A stretch of DNA of 64,000 nt from Methylobacterium nodulans ORS 2060 (GCF_000022085.1 NC_011894.1:5416001-5480000), one strand, 5' to 3'; shown: positions 1-10,051, numbered from the stretch's first letter. The notes: a model not told the origin generated them from the letters alone. A program made the numbers and translations.

Positions 1-1
1 C

Positions 2-1096
2 GTCGCCGCCATCGGGCGCTGGCTTGCCGTCGAGAGCCCCACCGACGACGCGGCGGGCGTCAACCGGATGATGGATCTCGTCGCGGCCGAGGCCGACGGG
101 GCCGGCATTCCCTGGGAACGGATCGGCGGCCGGGACGGGCTCGGCGACAGCCTGATCCTGCGGGCCGGCCCGCACCGGTCCGGGCCGTCGCTGCTCGTGC
201 TGTCGCATCTCGATACGGTGCATCCGCTCGGCACGCTCGATGCGGACCTGCCGGTGCGGGTCGAGGACGACCGGCTCTACGGGCCGGGCGTCTACGACAT
301 GAAGGGCGGGGCGTGGCTCGCCCTGCAGGGCTTCGTCGCGGCTGCAAAGGGCGGCGCGGCGGAGCGGCCCCTGGTCTTCCTGTTCACCAGCGACGAGGAG
401 ATCGGCTCGCCGACGACCCGGGGCCTGATCGAGGATCTCGGGCGGCAGGCCGCCGCGGTGCTCGTGACCGAACCCGCCCGCGACGGCGGCAAGGTGGTGA
501 CGGGCCGCAAGGGCGTCGGCCGCTTCGACGTCCATGTGGAGGGCCGTCCGGCCCATGCCGGCAGCCGCCACGCGGACGGGCGCAACGCCATCCGGGAAGC
601 GGCCCGCCTCATCCTCGAGATCGAGGGCATGACGGATTACGCGCGCGGCATCACCACGACGGTCGGGCGCATACAGGGCGGAACCGCCGAGAACGTGATC
701 CCGCAGCATTGCCGCTTCACCGTCGATCTGCGGGCAGTGACGGAGGAGGACGGGCATGCCTGCGAGGCCCGCATCCTCGGCCTTCGCGCCGCACCGGACT
801 TCTCCGTGACCGTGACCGGCGGCATGAACCGCCCGCCCTATCCCCGCTCCGAGACGACCGGCCGCCTCTACGACCATGCCCGCCGGCTCGCCGAGGCCGA
901 ACTCGGCCTCTCCCTCGGCGAGGTGCCGCTCACGGGCGGCGGCTCGGACGGCAACTTCACGGCCGCGCTCGGCATCCCCACCCTCGACGGCCTCGGCATC
1001 GACGGGGACGGCGCCCATACGCTGCGCGAATACGGCCTGATCCCGTCGATCGCGCCCCGCACCCGGCTGATGCAGCGGCTGCTGGAGACTCTGTAG
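2..1096 (+). CDS. M20-family metallopeptidase, glutamate carboxypeptidase-like (5' end outside window)
   Basis: The reading frame is open from the left edge, so the true start lies upstream. Family M20 enzymes are di-zinc exopeptidases or deacylases acting on amino-acid conjugates. Visible motifs, in order, are HLDTVHP (first zinc ligand His and Asp), GVYDMKGG (bridging Asp), TSDEEIGS (catalytic Glu-Glu pair) and a dimerisation-domain segment containing GRPAHAG; GGGSDGNF lies near the C-terminus. The visible part is about 364 residues. The order and wording fit the carboxypeptidase G2/glutamate carboxypeptidase subgroup better than ArgE or DapE, but the substrate cannot be read from sequence. 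The gene ends 6 bp before the convergent HD-GYP gene. Confidence 0.85.
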   Translation, partial: VAAIGRWLAVESPTDDAAGVNRMMDLVAAEADGAGIPWERIGGRDGLGDSLILRAGPHRSGPSLLVLSHLDTVHPLGTLDADLPVRVEDDRLYGPGVYDMKGGAWLALQGFVAAAKGGAAERPLVFLFTSDEEIGSPTTRGLIEDLGRQAAAVLVTEPARDGGKVVTGRKGVGRFDVHVEGRPAHAGSRHADGRNAIREAARLILEIEGMTDYARGITTTVGRIQGGTAENVIPQHCRFTVDLRAVTEEDGHACEARILGLRAAPDFSVTVTGGMNRPPYPRSETTGRLYDHARRLAEAELGLSLGEVPLTGGGSDGNFTAALGIPTLDGLGIDGDGAHTLREYGLIPSIAPRTRLMQRLLETL

Positions 1097-1102
1097 GGCG
1101 GA

Positions 1103-2149
1103 TCAGGCCGCCCGGTTCGCCGGGTGGTCCTCCACGAGCGCGACGACGTCGTCCCAACGCGACAGGAAGGCCTGCACGCAGGCCGGATCGAAATGCGAGC
1201 CCGCCTGCTCCTCCAGGAAGCGGCGGGCGCGGTCGAGCGGCCAGCCGGGCTTGTAGACCCGCGCCGAGATCAGCGCATCGAAGACGTCGGCCACCGCGGT
1301 GATGCGGCCGGGCAGCGGGATCGCCTCGCCCTTGAGGCCGCGCGGATAGCCGGTCCCGTCCCAGCGCTCGTGGTGCGTGAGGGCGATCTCGGCCGCGAGC
1401 CGTAAGAGCCGCGAGGGGCTGTCGCTCAGCATGCGGTAGCCGCGCATGGCGTGCTGCATCATCTCGGCCCGCTCTTCCTCGGTGAGCGGGCCGGGCTTGC
1501 GCAGGATCGCGTCGGCGACGCCGATCTTGCCGATGTCGTGCATGGTCGAGGCGAGGGCGATGTCGTTCGCCTCCTCCTCCGGCAGGCCGAGTCCGTCCGC
1601 GATGGCGATGACGCAGCCCGCCACCCGAGTCAGGTGGTCCCCCGCCTGGTCGTCGCGGAACTCGGCCGCCAGCATGAGCCGCTGGATGATCTCCCGCTCG
1701 CGCCGCGCGCTCTCGACGCTCACCCGCTGCATCTCGCGGGCAAGCCCGTCGGCCTGCGCCGCCACCCCCTGCGCCCGCGCGAGCGCGATCAGGTTGCGGG
1801 CGCGGATCTGCAGGTCGAGACCGTCGAGGGGCGGCAGCACCACGTCGGTGGCGCCCGCCTCCAGGGCCCGGCGGCGCGTCGCGGCCGGATCGCCGCTCGC
1901 CAGCACCATGAGCGAGGTTTGCGCAAGGTGCGGCAGCCGGCGCAGCTCGCCCACGAGGCCGATCCCGTCGAGATCCGCCGCGTCCTCGATCATCACGAGA
2001 TCCGCCGCCTGCCGGCCGAGCGCGTCGCGGGCGGCCTCGGTATTCCTCAGCACCAGGGTCGGAAAGGCCGGCGAGAAGATCCGCGCGAGCGGGGTCGGGT
2101 CCGGCCGGGCCGTGACGATGACGACGGAGGGATCGGCGGCTGGAATCAT
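1103..2149 (-). CDS. HD-GYP c-di-GMP phosphodiesterase with degenerate receiver
   Basis: Protein of 348 residues: an N-terminal CheY-like domain (about 8-125), a helical linker (130-160) and a C-terminal HD-GYP domain with HDIGK at 204-208 and HHERWDGTGYP at 259-269. HD-GYP proteins hydrolyse cyclic di-GMP. In the receiver the usual phospho-acceptor Asp appears to be Glu55 (context LVMIEDAADLDG), so classical phosphorylation may not apply, or Glu may mimic it. I chose the ATG at 2149 because it opens directly into the receiver beta-1 strand. The frame stays open upstream to about 2335, but that stretch looks non-coding. It faces away from the Rrf2 gene's start and shares its strand. Confidence 0.85.
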   Translation of the reverse strand: MIPAADPSVVIVTARPDPTPLARIFSPAFPTLVLRNTEAARDALGRQAADLVMIEDAADLDGIGLVGELRRLPHLAQTSLMVLASGDPAATRRRALEAGATDVVLPPLDGLDLQIRARNLIALARAQGVAAQADGLAREMQRVSVESARREREIIQRLMLAAEFRDDQAGDHLTRVAGCVIAIADGLGLPEEEANDIALASTMHDIGKIGVADAILRKPGPLTEEERAEMMQHAMRGYRMLSDSPSRLLRLAAEIALTHHERWDGTGYPRGLKGEAIPLPGRITAVADVFDALISARVYKPGWPLDRARRFLEEQAGSHFDPACVQAFLSRWDDVVALVEDHPANRAA

Positions 2150-2246
2150 GCGCGTCGAATCTCGTGCCCGACCCATCCGGTCCGGCGGCATGGCGCCACT
2201 GTCGCGGGGTTTGCTGAACCGTTCTTTAAAGAAAATGTACCGGCGA

Positions 2247-2750
2247 TCAGATCGCGAAGTCTCCGGCCCGCGGATCATGCGGGAAGATCCGGGCCGCTTC
2301 GGCCTGACGGCACAGATCCTCCACAGTGACGGCATCGAGGGTGGCGAGAAAGGCCTGCCCCGCCGCGGCGAGCAACGGATCGACGAGGGCCGCCGCGACG
2401 GCGGGCTTGTCCGGCTCCGGGCCTTCGAGGCTCAGCACGGCCCGGGCGACGTCGCCCGCGCTGATGCGCCGCCGCTCGCGGGCGAGTTCGTACCCGCCAT
2501 GCGGGCCGCGCAGACCTTTCAGCAATCCGTGGCGCACCAGCGCCTGCAGCACGGTCTCGAGGTGGCGCGGAGGCAATCCGTGGCGCGCGGCCAGCGCCTT
2601 GGCGCTCACGGGCTGGGGCCGCGCGTGGAGCGCGATGTCGATCACCGCCGCCACCGCGAGGGCGAGACGCGGCGGCGCCAAGGCCGGACGGGCCTCGGGC
2701 ATCTCGGTCTCGGGCCGGGCCGTGCGGGCCCTGGACGAGGATTGCGCCAT
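2247..2750 (-). CDS. Rrf2-family transcriptional regulator
   Basis: Protein of 167 residues with an N-terminal winged helix-turn-helix: the segments VSAKALAARHGLP and HLETVLQALVRHGLL are followed by KGLRGPHGGYELAR, the wing typical of Rrf2/IscR/NsrR proteins. Only one cysteine (in EDLCRQ) is present, so the three-Cys iron-sulfur site of IscR and NsrR is absent and this is probably a cluster-free Rrf2 protein. It lies 9 bp downstream of dut on the same strand, suggesting co-transcription. Target genes are unknown. Confidence 0.8.
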   Translation of the reverse strand: MAQSSSRARTARPETEMPEARPALAPPRLALAVAAVIDIALHARPQPVSAKALAARHGLPPRHLETVLQALVRHGLLKGLRGPHGGYELARERRRISAGDVARAVLSLEGPEPDKPAVAAALVDPLLAAAGQAFLATLDAVTVEDLCRQAEAARIFPHDPRAGDFAI

Positions 2751-2759
2751 CCCCTCCCC

Positions 2760-3245
2760 TCAGCGAAGGCCGGTCGAACCGAACCCGCCCGCCCCCCGCA
2801 CCGCCGCCTCGCCCGAGAAGCTCTCGACGACGCGCAGCCCCGGGCGGGTCACGCGGGTGAAGACGAGTTGCGCGATGCGCTCGCCGGGCGCGATCGTGAG
2901 GGCGGAGCCGGATCCCGGCGGGTTGCGGTTCCAGACGGAGAGCATCAGCGGCCCTTCGTAATCGGCGTCGATCACCCCGACCGTGTTGCCGAGGACGAGC
3001 CCCTCGCGGTGGCCGAGACCGGAGCGCGGGAACACGAGGGCGCACCAGCCCGGATCCCGGATCGCGACCGCGAAGCCCGCGGGCACCAGGGCCGGCGCGG
3101 CCTGCGGCGCGAGGGCGAGCGGCGCGTCCAGGCAGGCATGGAGATCGAGCCCGGCGGCGAGCGCCGAGCCCCAGCGCGGGAAGCCCCAGCCGGGCAGGCG
3201 CGGGTCGAGGATGCGAACCTCGACGGCGAGGTCGTCCGCCCTCAT
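2760..3245 (-). CDS. dut: dUTP diphosphatase
   Basis: A 161-residue trimeric-type dUTPase that hydrolyses dUTP to dUMP, keeping uracil out of DNA and feeding thymidylate synthesis. The five family motifs can be followed: AGLDLHA (motif 1), PRSGLG (motif 2), GVIDADYEG (motif 3, uracil-binding hairpin with the catalytic Asp), PGERIAQLV (motif 4) and the C-terminal RGAGGFGSTG (motif 5, phosphate-binding arm). Length fits the family. It is the first gene of a probable dut-rrf2 operon and starts at an ATG next to a dispersed-repeat region. Confidence 0.93.
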   Translation of the reverse strand: MRADDLAVEVRILDPRLPGWGFPRWGSALAAGLDLHACLDAPLALAPQAAPALVPAGFAVAIRDPGWCALVFPRSGLGHREGLVLGNTVGVIDADYEGPLMLSVWNRNPPGSGSALTIAPGERIAQLVFTRVTRPGLRVVESFSGEAAVRGAGGFGSTGLR

Positions 3246-3335
3246 GCGCGCCGCGCCCCGATCCGGGAGCCTCGACGAAAGGGCAGATCGGGCATGGACG
3301 ATCCCTCGCGCTCGCGCATCATCCGACGAATCGGA

Positions 3336-3362
3336 TCCCGGTTCGTCGCAGAGAATGCGGCA
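3336..3362 (+). repeat. Dispersed GC-rich repeat (TTCGTCGCAGA-type), copy 1
   Basis: The stretch that reads ...CCGGTTCGTCGCAGAGAATG matches, with about one mismatch in the core, the reverse complement of 36813-36841. A related half-site lies at 23394-23413. All copies are intergenic and contain GACGAA or TTCGTC half-sites beside a GCATTTTC/GAAAATGC arm. Function unknown; such short interspersed repeats resemble REP or RUP-type elements. Confidence 0.55.
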
Positions 3363-3539
3363 TGATCAATCATCTGGAGCGGGGTCCGGCCCAGCCGGAA
3401 CGAACCCCGCCCGAGGAGAGCACCTTATGCCCCGGAGCGGGGGCCGGCGGCTACACCCGGCGGGCTCGATGAGACGCTCTGCGAACGCTCCGTTCGCAGA
3501 GCGATCACAGGGTCTCCGCCCCCTCCCTCTTGCATGTTT

Positions 3540-3707
3540 GACGGGCCGACCAGCGCACCAAGCTGTGAGGTGCGTCGCGGCCGGTGGCCACCGGCCGCGA
3601 CGCGGGCGGCCGGGATCGATCTCCCTCTAGGATTGGCACCGTGGGAAAGCAGGATCCGGCCGCCCTCTGGCTCTTGTCCTGAACAGATGCTGGGGAGCAA
3701 GTCCCGT
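3540..3707 (+). ncRNA. Candidate IS110 non-coding left end / bridge-RNA region
   Basis: This stretch lies immediately upstream of an IS110-type transposase. It contains a perfect 32-nt dyad at 3572-3603 (arms GCGTCGCGGCCGGTGG and its exact complement) followed by unstructured sequence up to the transposase ATG. Established knowledge: IS110-group elements encode a structured bridge RNA in the non-coding end upstream of the recombinase. The assignment here is inferred from position and the strong hairpin only; the RNA boundaries and the target- and donor-binding loops were not resolved. Confidence 0.35.
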
Positions 3708-4689
3708 ATGCAAGGCAAGGAAGTGTCCAAACAAGAGACCGCGGGCAAGTCTAGCGTGGGGATCGACGTCAGCAAGAGCTGGCTCGACGTCCACGTCCTC
3801 CCCTCCGGCCAAGCCCAGCGGTTCGCCAATACCGAGGTCGGCATCCGGCAGCTCAAGCGCTGGCTTGGGCGCTTTGCTCTGGGGCTGGTCGTGGTCGAGG
3901 CCACCGGCAAGTGGCACCGCCAGACCCGCCGCAGCCTGCATGCCTCGGGCCTGCCGGTCGCCGTCGTCGATCCGTTTCGGGTGCGCATGTTCGCCAAGGC
4001 GCAAGGCATCTGGGCCAAGACCGATCGGCTCGATGCCCGCGTGCTGGCGCAGTTTGCCGCGGTGATGGCCCCCCCGCAGCGCCCGCCGGCCTCGGACGCG
4101 CTCGAAGCGCTCCAGGAACTGGTCGCGGCCCGCGACAGCGCCGTGGCCGAACAAACCGCCCTCAAGAACCAGCTGGCCGCGGCCGCAAGCCCGTTCCTGA
4201 TCCGCCAGCTCCAGGACCGTCTGGCCAGGATCGCCGCGGACATCGAGGCCCTTGCCGGCGAGATCCGCCGGCTCATCGCGGCCGATCCCGGACTGGCCCG
4301 GCGGCATGCCATCCTGGTCTCGATCCCCTCGATCGGGGACACGATCGCGGCCACCCTGGTGGCCAGCCTGGCCGAGCTGGGCACCTGCAGCAGCCGGCAG
4401 ATCGGCCTGCTGGCGGGCCTGGCGCCGGTCGCCGACGATTCCGGCGCGCGCCAGGGCGTGCGGGTCATCTGGGGGCGGCCGCCCGCCCGTGCGCCGCGTC
4501 CTCTACCTCGCGGCGCTCTCGGCCGCCCGCCACAACGCCGGCCTGAAAGCCTTCCACGAACGCCTGATCGCCAACGGCAAGAAGCCAAAGTGCGCCATCA
4601 TCGCCGTGGCCCGCAAGCTCGCCGTGCTGGCCAACAGCCTCATCGCTCAGGACCGCCTCTGGACGCCAAATCAGCCCCAACAGGCTTGA
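3708..4689 (+). pseudogene. IS110-family transposase, interrupted by a +1 frameshift
   Basis: The N-terminal part (from the ATG at 3708, with GGGGAG upstream) contains VGIDVSKSWLDVHVL and KTDRLDARVLAQF, the DEDD/RuvC-like domain of IS110 recombinases. The C-terminal part contains IPSIGDTIAATLVA and GLAPVADDSGARQG, the transposase_20 region with the conserved serine. The reading frame is lost in a G5 run near 4471-4475 and continues one base later as RPPVRRVLYLAALSAARHN to the stop at 4689. Removing one G restores a protein of about 326 residues, the normal family length. Either a decaying element or a sequencing error. Element ends were not defined. Confidence 0.85.
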
Positions 4690-4790
4690 CGCCAAACACA
4701 GATGCTTTCCCGGACGACTGCAGCGCCAGCGGAAGAAGATCCGAGAAAGGGCGGAGCGGACATCCTCGCCTGGGCCGACGCGGTCTCAAG

Positions 4791-5052
4791 CGAAACTGAG
4801 GTCTCGAGCGAAACTGAGGTGCGTGGAAGCCGACCCACTCCTCATGCTGAGGTGCTCCGAAGGAGCCTCGAAGCACCCCGGACCGGTGATCCCGGCCACC
4901 CGCGTCTCAGATCAGCGGTCAGGCATGCTTCGAGGCAGCCTGCGCGATCTTCGATCGCCTGCACCTCAGCAGGAGGAGCGGGGTTGGCTGCCACGGAAGG
5001 AAGTGTCGGTCAGCCGGCTTCATCCGTCAGGGTCAGCGCAGCCGGTGGCGAC
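4791..5052 (+). repeat. Dispersed intergenic repeat family 2, copy A (with hairpin module)
   Basis: Two modules are visible. 4845-4975 is a long imperfect inverted repeat opening with CTCATGCTGAGGTG and closing with CACCTCAGCA, with TCGAAGCA/TGCTTCGA inner arms; it is closely related to 48584-48720. 5006-5048 is a 43-base block that is identical to 11274-11316 and similar to the block near 30238-30263. No coding potential. It fills the gap between the IS110 remnant and the GntR gene, and the IS element may have inserted next to it. Confidence 0.7.
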
Positions 5053-5703
5053 TCATCCGAGCCGCGAGGCCAGCGTCCGGGCGAAGGAATCGATATGGGC
5101 CGTCATCGCGGCCGCGGCTTCCTCCGGGGAGCGGCGGCGCAGGGCTCGGCGGATCGCCTCATGCTCCTCGGCCACCTCCGCCAGATGGTGGCCGGTCGCG
5201 AGGGACAGGGCCCAGAACCGCACCGAGCGCCCGTGCAGCCCGTCGAGGATCTCGGCGAGCACGCGGTTGCCGCTCGCCTGCGCGATGACCGCATGGAAGC
5301 GGCGGTCGGCCTCGATGATCGGATCGAGATCGGCGAGCGGGCCGGCCGGCAGCGCGTCGAGCAGCGTATCGAGCCGCCCGAGATCCGCTTCGCCGATCCG
5401 CGCCGCCGCGCGGGCGGCGCAGGCCGGCTCCGTGAGGCGGCGCACCTCGATGAGCTGCGTGAACTCGTCCATCGACAGGGGCTGAACCAGCACGCCCTTG
5501 CGGGGCAGGATCTGCACCAGTCCCTCGTGCATCAGCCGATGCAGTGCCTTGTTCACGGGCGTGCGGCCGATGTCGAGTTCGGCACAGAGGGCCGCCTCGC
5601 TCAGCGCGTCGCCCGGCTTGAGGCGAAGCGCCAGGATGTCGCTCTTCAGACGCCGGTAGGCCCGCTCGTTCTCCGAGATCGAAGGGTGCTCGCCCGCTCT
5701 CAT
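5053..5703 (-). CDS. GntR-family (FadR/VanR-type) transcriptional regulator
   Basis: Protein of 216 residues. The N-terminal winged HTH spans about 12-75 (YRRLKSDILALRLKPGDAL, then the recognition region DIGRTPVNKALHRL and the wing GLVQILPRKG). The C-terminal all-helical FCD ligand-binding domain spans about 85-210 and contains the metal- or ligand-site residues in EADRRFHAVI and the HHLAEVAEEH segment. Start ATG at 5703. It is divergent from the MFS/DUF2848 operon, and a perfect 14-bp palindrome lies in the shared promoter, so it very likely controls that operon in response to the transported compound or a product of it. Confidence 0.88.
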   Translation of the reverse strand: MRAGEHPSISENERAYRRLKSDILALRLKPGDALSEAALCAELDIGRTPVNKALHRLMHEGLVQILPRKGVLVQPLSMDEFTQLIEVRRLTEPACAARAAARIGEADLGRLDTLLDALPAGPLADLDPIIEADRRFHAVIAQASGNRVLAEILDGLHGRSVRFWALSLATGHHLAEVAEEHEAIRRALRRRSPEEAAAAMTAHIDSFARTLASRLG

Positions 5704-5749
5704 CCGCCTCGCCGCTCCGCAGCACTGCCGGAGCCGGCTTACCACAGCT

Positions 5750-5763
5750 TGTGAAATTTCACA
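5750..5763. promoter_or_regulatory. Candidate GntR operator, TGTGAAATTTCACA
   Basis: A perfect 14-bp dyad in the 120-bp divergent promoter between the GntR regulator (start 5703) and the MFS transporter (start 5824). Size and location fit a GntR dimer site. Inferred, with no experimental support. Confidence 0.55.
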
Positions 5764-5823
5764 GGCATGGTACTTGCGAGGGCAAACGCCGCAAGGCCAC
5801 GTCTTGGCCGCAGGAGAAGCGCG

Positions 5824-7149
5824 ATGCAGCGGGTGGAACACGACGTCAGCACGGCCGAGCTGGAGGAGGGCTATCGCCAAGCGACCCTTCGGCTGATCCC
5901 CTTCCTGGTCTTCCTGTTCATCCTGGCCTGGATCGACCGGGTGAACGTGGGCTTCGCCAAGCTCCAGATGCTGTCGGATCTGCAGTTCAGCGAGGCGGTC
6001 TACGGCTTCGGCGCCGGGATTTTCTTCGTCGGCTACTTCCTGTTCGAGGTGCCGAGCAACCTGCTCCTGGAGCGCATCGGCGCCCGCAAGACGCTGGCGC
6101 GGATCACCATCCTGTGGGGCCTCGCCTCGATGAGCCTCGCCTTCGTGCGCAGCGAATGGGCGTTCTACGCCGTGCGTTTCCTCCTCGGCGTGTTCGAGGC
6201 GGGCTTCTTCCCGGGCGTCGTCCTCTACCTGACCTACTGGTTCCCGAGCGCCCGGCGCTCGCGCATCAACGGGCTGTTCATGACCTCCTTCGCGATCGCC
6301 GGTATCGTGGGCGGGCCGATCGCCGGACTGATCATGGGCACCATGGGGGGCGTGGCCGGGCTCGCCAACTGGCAGTGGCTGTTCATCCTCGAAGGCATTC
6401 CCTCGGTGGTCGCCGGCCTCGCGGTGCTCGCCCTGCTGCCGGACCGGCCCGAGAAGGCCCGCTGGCTCAGCGACCGCATCGCCGCCGCCATGAGCGCGCG
6501 CGTCGCAGCCGAGAGCCGGGCCGCCGGCAAGGAGGCGAGCTTCCGGGCCGCCCTGCGGGACGGCCGGGTGTGGCTCTGCGCCCTGATCTACTTCTGCATC
6601 GTCAGCGGCAACGCCACGATCGCGTTCTGGACGCCCTCGATCATCAAGGAGATCGGCGTGCGCGATCCGATCGCGATCGGGTTCCTGGCGGCGGTGCCCT
6701 TCGTCGCCGGCACGATCGCGATGGTCTGGAACGGCACCCATTCCGACCGCAGCCGGGAGCGGCGCCTGCACTGCGCCGCCGCGAGCCTGGTGGCGGCCGC
6801 GGGCCTCGCCGCGACCGGCGCGCTCATCGGGCAGGCCTCCCTGGCTCTGACCGCCCTCACGGTGGCGGCGATCGGCATCCTGGCGGCCTTCCCGGTGTTC
6901 TGGTCGCTGCCGCAGACCTTCCTGGCCGGCACCGCGGCGGCGGGCGCCATCGCGGCGATCAACTCGATCGGCAACCTCGCGGGCTTCGTCGCGCCCTACA
7001 TGGTGGGCCTGTCGACGACCCTGACCGGCGCCTCGACGAACGGCCTCTACTTCGTCGCCGGCCTCGAATTCCTGGCCGCAATCCTGGTCTTCGGTTTCGC
7101 GCGCTGGCGCGAGAGTTCCGGCGCCGCGCTCGCGCCCGCAGCACCCTGA
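5824..7149 (+). CDS. MFS transporter, anion:cation symporter (phthalate permease-like) family
   Basis: About 441 residues with twelve predicted membrane segments. The N-terminus carries LIPFLVFLFILAWIDRVNVGFAKLQM, and the loop after TM2 has SNLLLERIGARKTLARI, the ACS-family version of the MFS signature. A GMGxxxAG-like glycine-rich stretch follows. ACS members import organic anions such as tartrate, glucarate, phthalate or 4-hydroxyphenylacetate with protons. The start at 5824 was chosen for the AGGAGAAG ribosome site at 5812-5819. It is followed by DUF2848 and a membrane protein in the same direction, so it probably feeds the DUF2848 enzyme. Confidence 0.88.
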   Translation: MQRVEHDVSTAELEEGYRQATLRLIPFLVFLFILAWIDRVNVGFAKLQMLSDLQFSEAVYGFGAGIFFVGYFLFEVPSNLLLERIGARKTLARITILWGLASMSLAFVRSEWAFYAVRFLLGVFEAGFFPGVVLYLTYWFPSARRSRINGLFMTSFAIAGIVGGPIAGLIMGTMGGVAGLANWQWLFILEGIPSVVAGLAVLALLPDRPEKARWLSDRIAAAMSARVAAESRAAGKEASFRAALRDGRVWLCALIYFCIVSGNATIAFWTPSIIKEIGVRDPIAIGFLAAVPFVAGTIAMVWNGTHSDRSRERRLHCAAASLVAAAGLAATGALIGQASLALTALTVAAIGILAAFPVFWSLPQTFLAGTAAAGAIAAINSIGNLAGFVAPYMVGLSTTLTGASTNGLYFVAGLEFLAAILVFGFARWRESSGAALAPAAP

Positions 7150-7160
7150 GGAGTTCGCCC

Positions 7161-7841
7161 ATGCTGACCTTCCGCCGCAGCGCCGGGGGGCGCGAGGACC
7201 GGATCGCACTGACGCCGCAGGCCCTGGTGATCGGCGGCTGGGCCGGCCGGGACGAGGCGGCGATCCGCCACCACATCGAGGAACTGGCCGCGATCGGGGT
7301 GCCGCGGCCCTCCTCGGTGCCGGTCTACTACCGGGTCGCGGCCGAGACCCTGACCCAGGCCCCGCGCCTGAGCGTGCTCGGGCCGGACACGTCGGGCGAG
7401 GCCGAGCCGGTGGTGGTCTCGCTCGCCGACGGGCTCTGGCTGGGGCTCGGCTCCGACCACACCGACCGCAAGGCCGAGACGATCGGCATCGCCCTGTCCA
7501 AGCAGCTCTGCGGCAAGCCGATCGGCACCGAATTGTGGCGGCTGGACGAGGTCGAGCCGCACTGGGATGCGCTGATCCTGCGCTCCTTTGCCACCATCGG
7601 GGGCGAGCGGCAGCTCTATCAGGAGGGCCGGCTCGCGGCCCTGCGCACGCCGCGCGACCTGATGGCCCGCAACCCGGACGGGCCGGATCTGGCCCCCGGC
7701 ACGGTGCTGTTCGGCGGCACCCTGGGGGCGATCGGCGGCATCCGCCCGGCCTCGCGCTTCGAGATGGAGCTCGAGGATCCGGTCCTGGGCCGGCGCCTGA
7801 CCCACGCCTACGACGTCGTGGTGCTGCCGGTGGTCTCCTGA
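7161..7841 (+). CDS. DUF2848 family protein
   Basis: Protein of 226 residues, opening MLTFRRSAGG and containing the family hallmark LGLGSDHTDRKAE near residue 100 and a C-terminal segment FGGTLGAIGGIRPAS before FEMELEDPVLGR. DUF2848 proteins resemble fumarylacetoacetate-hydrolase folds and are repeatedly found beside organic-acid transporters. No member function is known to me. It starts 11 bp after the MFS gene with GAGGAG at 7148-7153, so the two are co-transcribed. A catabolic hydrolase or decarboxylase role on the imported acid is inference. Confidence 0.8.
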   Translation: MLTFRRSAGGREDRIALTPQALVIGGWAGRDEAAIRHHIEELAAIGVPRPSSVPVYYRVAAETLTQAPRLSVLGPDTSGEAEPVVVSLADGLWLGLGSDHTDRKAETIGIALSKQLCGKPIGTELWRLDEVEPHWDALILRSFATIGGERQLYQEGRLAALRTPRDLMARNPDGPDLAPGTVLFGGTLGAIGGIRPASRFEMELEDPVLGRRLTHAYDVVVLPVVS

Positions 7842-7845
7842 CGCC

Positions 7846-8655
7846 GTGCCGGAGCTGTTCTGGGCGACGCTCGCCGCCAAGATGGCGGCGAGCGCGGCCG
7901 TGGTGGTGATCGCGTCCCGGGCGGTGGAGCGCGCGAGCCCCCTCGTCGGGGCGATGATCGCAACCCTGCCGCTCTCGGCCGGCCCCGCCTACCTGTTCCT
8001 GGCCCTGGAGCATGGGCCGGACTTCGTGCGCGAGAGCGCGGTGGCGAGCCTGCCGGCCGCCGCCGCGACGGGCCTGTTCATCCTGGTCTACGCCGCCCTC
8101 GCGCGCCGCCGCGGCCCGGTCCCGAGCCTCGCCGCAGCGCTCCTCGTCTGGGGCGCGGCGGCGCCCATCCTGCGCCACCTCGCGCCGGGTCTTGCGGCGG
8201 CGGCGAGCCTGGCCACGCTCGTGCTCCTCGCCTGCATGGCGGCGGGGCGGGCGATCCGCCCCCACGGAAAGGTGCCGCAGCGGCGGGGCCGCCAGCGCGA
8301 CGTCGCGATTCGCGCCGGCATCGTCATGCTGCTCGTGGCGGTCGTCGTCGTCGCCGGCCGGGTGGCCGGACCGGGCCTCGCCGGAACCCTCGCGCTCGCC
8401 CCCGTCGTCATGGTGAGCCTGGCGGTGATCCTGCATCCCCAGCTCGGCGGACAGGCCGCCGCGACGGTGCTGATCCTGAGCCTGCCCGGGATGCTCGGCT
8501 TCGTGGCCGCCCTGACCCTGCTTGCGCTGACGGTCGGACCGCTCGGACCGGCGATCGGCCTGCCGCTCGCCCTCCTCGTCACCGTCACCTGGAACCTCGC
8601 CATCCTGGCGGCGAATCACCTGACGCCCCCGCGCCCCGTGGAGGACACGCCGTGA
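7846..8655 (+). CDS. Conserved multi-pass inner-membrane protein
   Basis: 269 residues from a GTG start 4 bp after the DUF2848 stop. About eight to nine hydrophobic segments are visible (for example GAMIATLPLSAGPAYLFLAL, LASLATLVLLACMAAG and LAGTLALAPVVMVSLAVIL). The internal PLVGAMIATLPLSAGP / LAGTLALAPVVMVSL similarity suggests an inverted or duplicated four- or five-helix unit. No recognised transporter motif. Tight spacing places it in the GntR-controlled operon, possibly as a second permease or accessory membrane protein. Confidence 0.7.
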   Translation: MPELFWATLAAKMAASAAVVVIASRAVERASPLVGAMIATLPLSAGPAYLFLALEHGPDFVRESAVASLPAAAATGLFILVYAALARRRGPVPSLAAALLVWGAAAPILRHLAPGLAAAASLATLVLLACMAAGRAIRPHGKVPQRRGRQRDVAIRAGIVMLLVAVVVVAGRVAGPGLAGTLALAPVVMVSLAVILHPQLGGQAAATVLILSLPGMLGFVAALTLLALTVGPLGPAIGLPLALLVTVTWNLAILAANHLTPPRPVEDTP

Positions 8656-9975
<1,320 letters not shown>

Positions 9976-10008
9976 GCGTCCGAGCAGATCCCGGATCGGT
10001 TCGCCACG

Positions 10009-10051
10009 GCGCTCCGGCGAGAACCCGCACCACAAGAACAAGCCGGAGCGC
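10009..10051 (+). terminator. Stem-loop downstream of asparaginase
   Basis: Ten-base arms GCGCTCCGGC and GCCGGAGCGC pair perfectly around a 23-nt loop, 34 bp after the asparaginase stop. There is no T-tract, so termination is only suggested. The rest of 9976-10295 shows nothing else recognisable. Confidence 0.35.
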
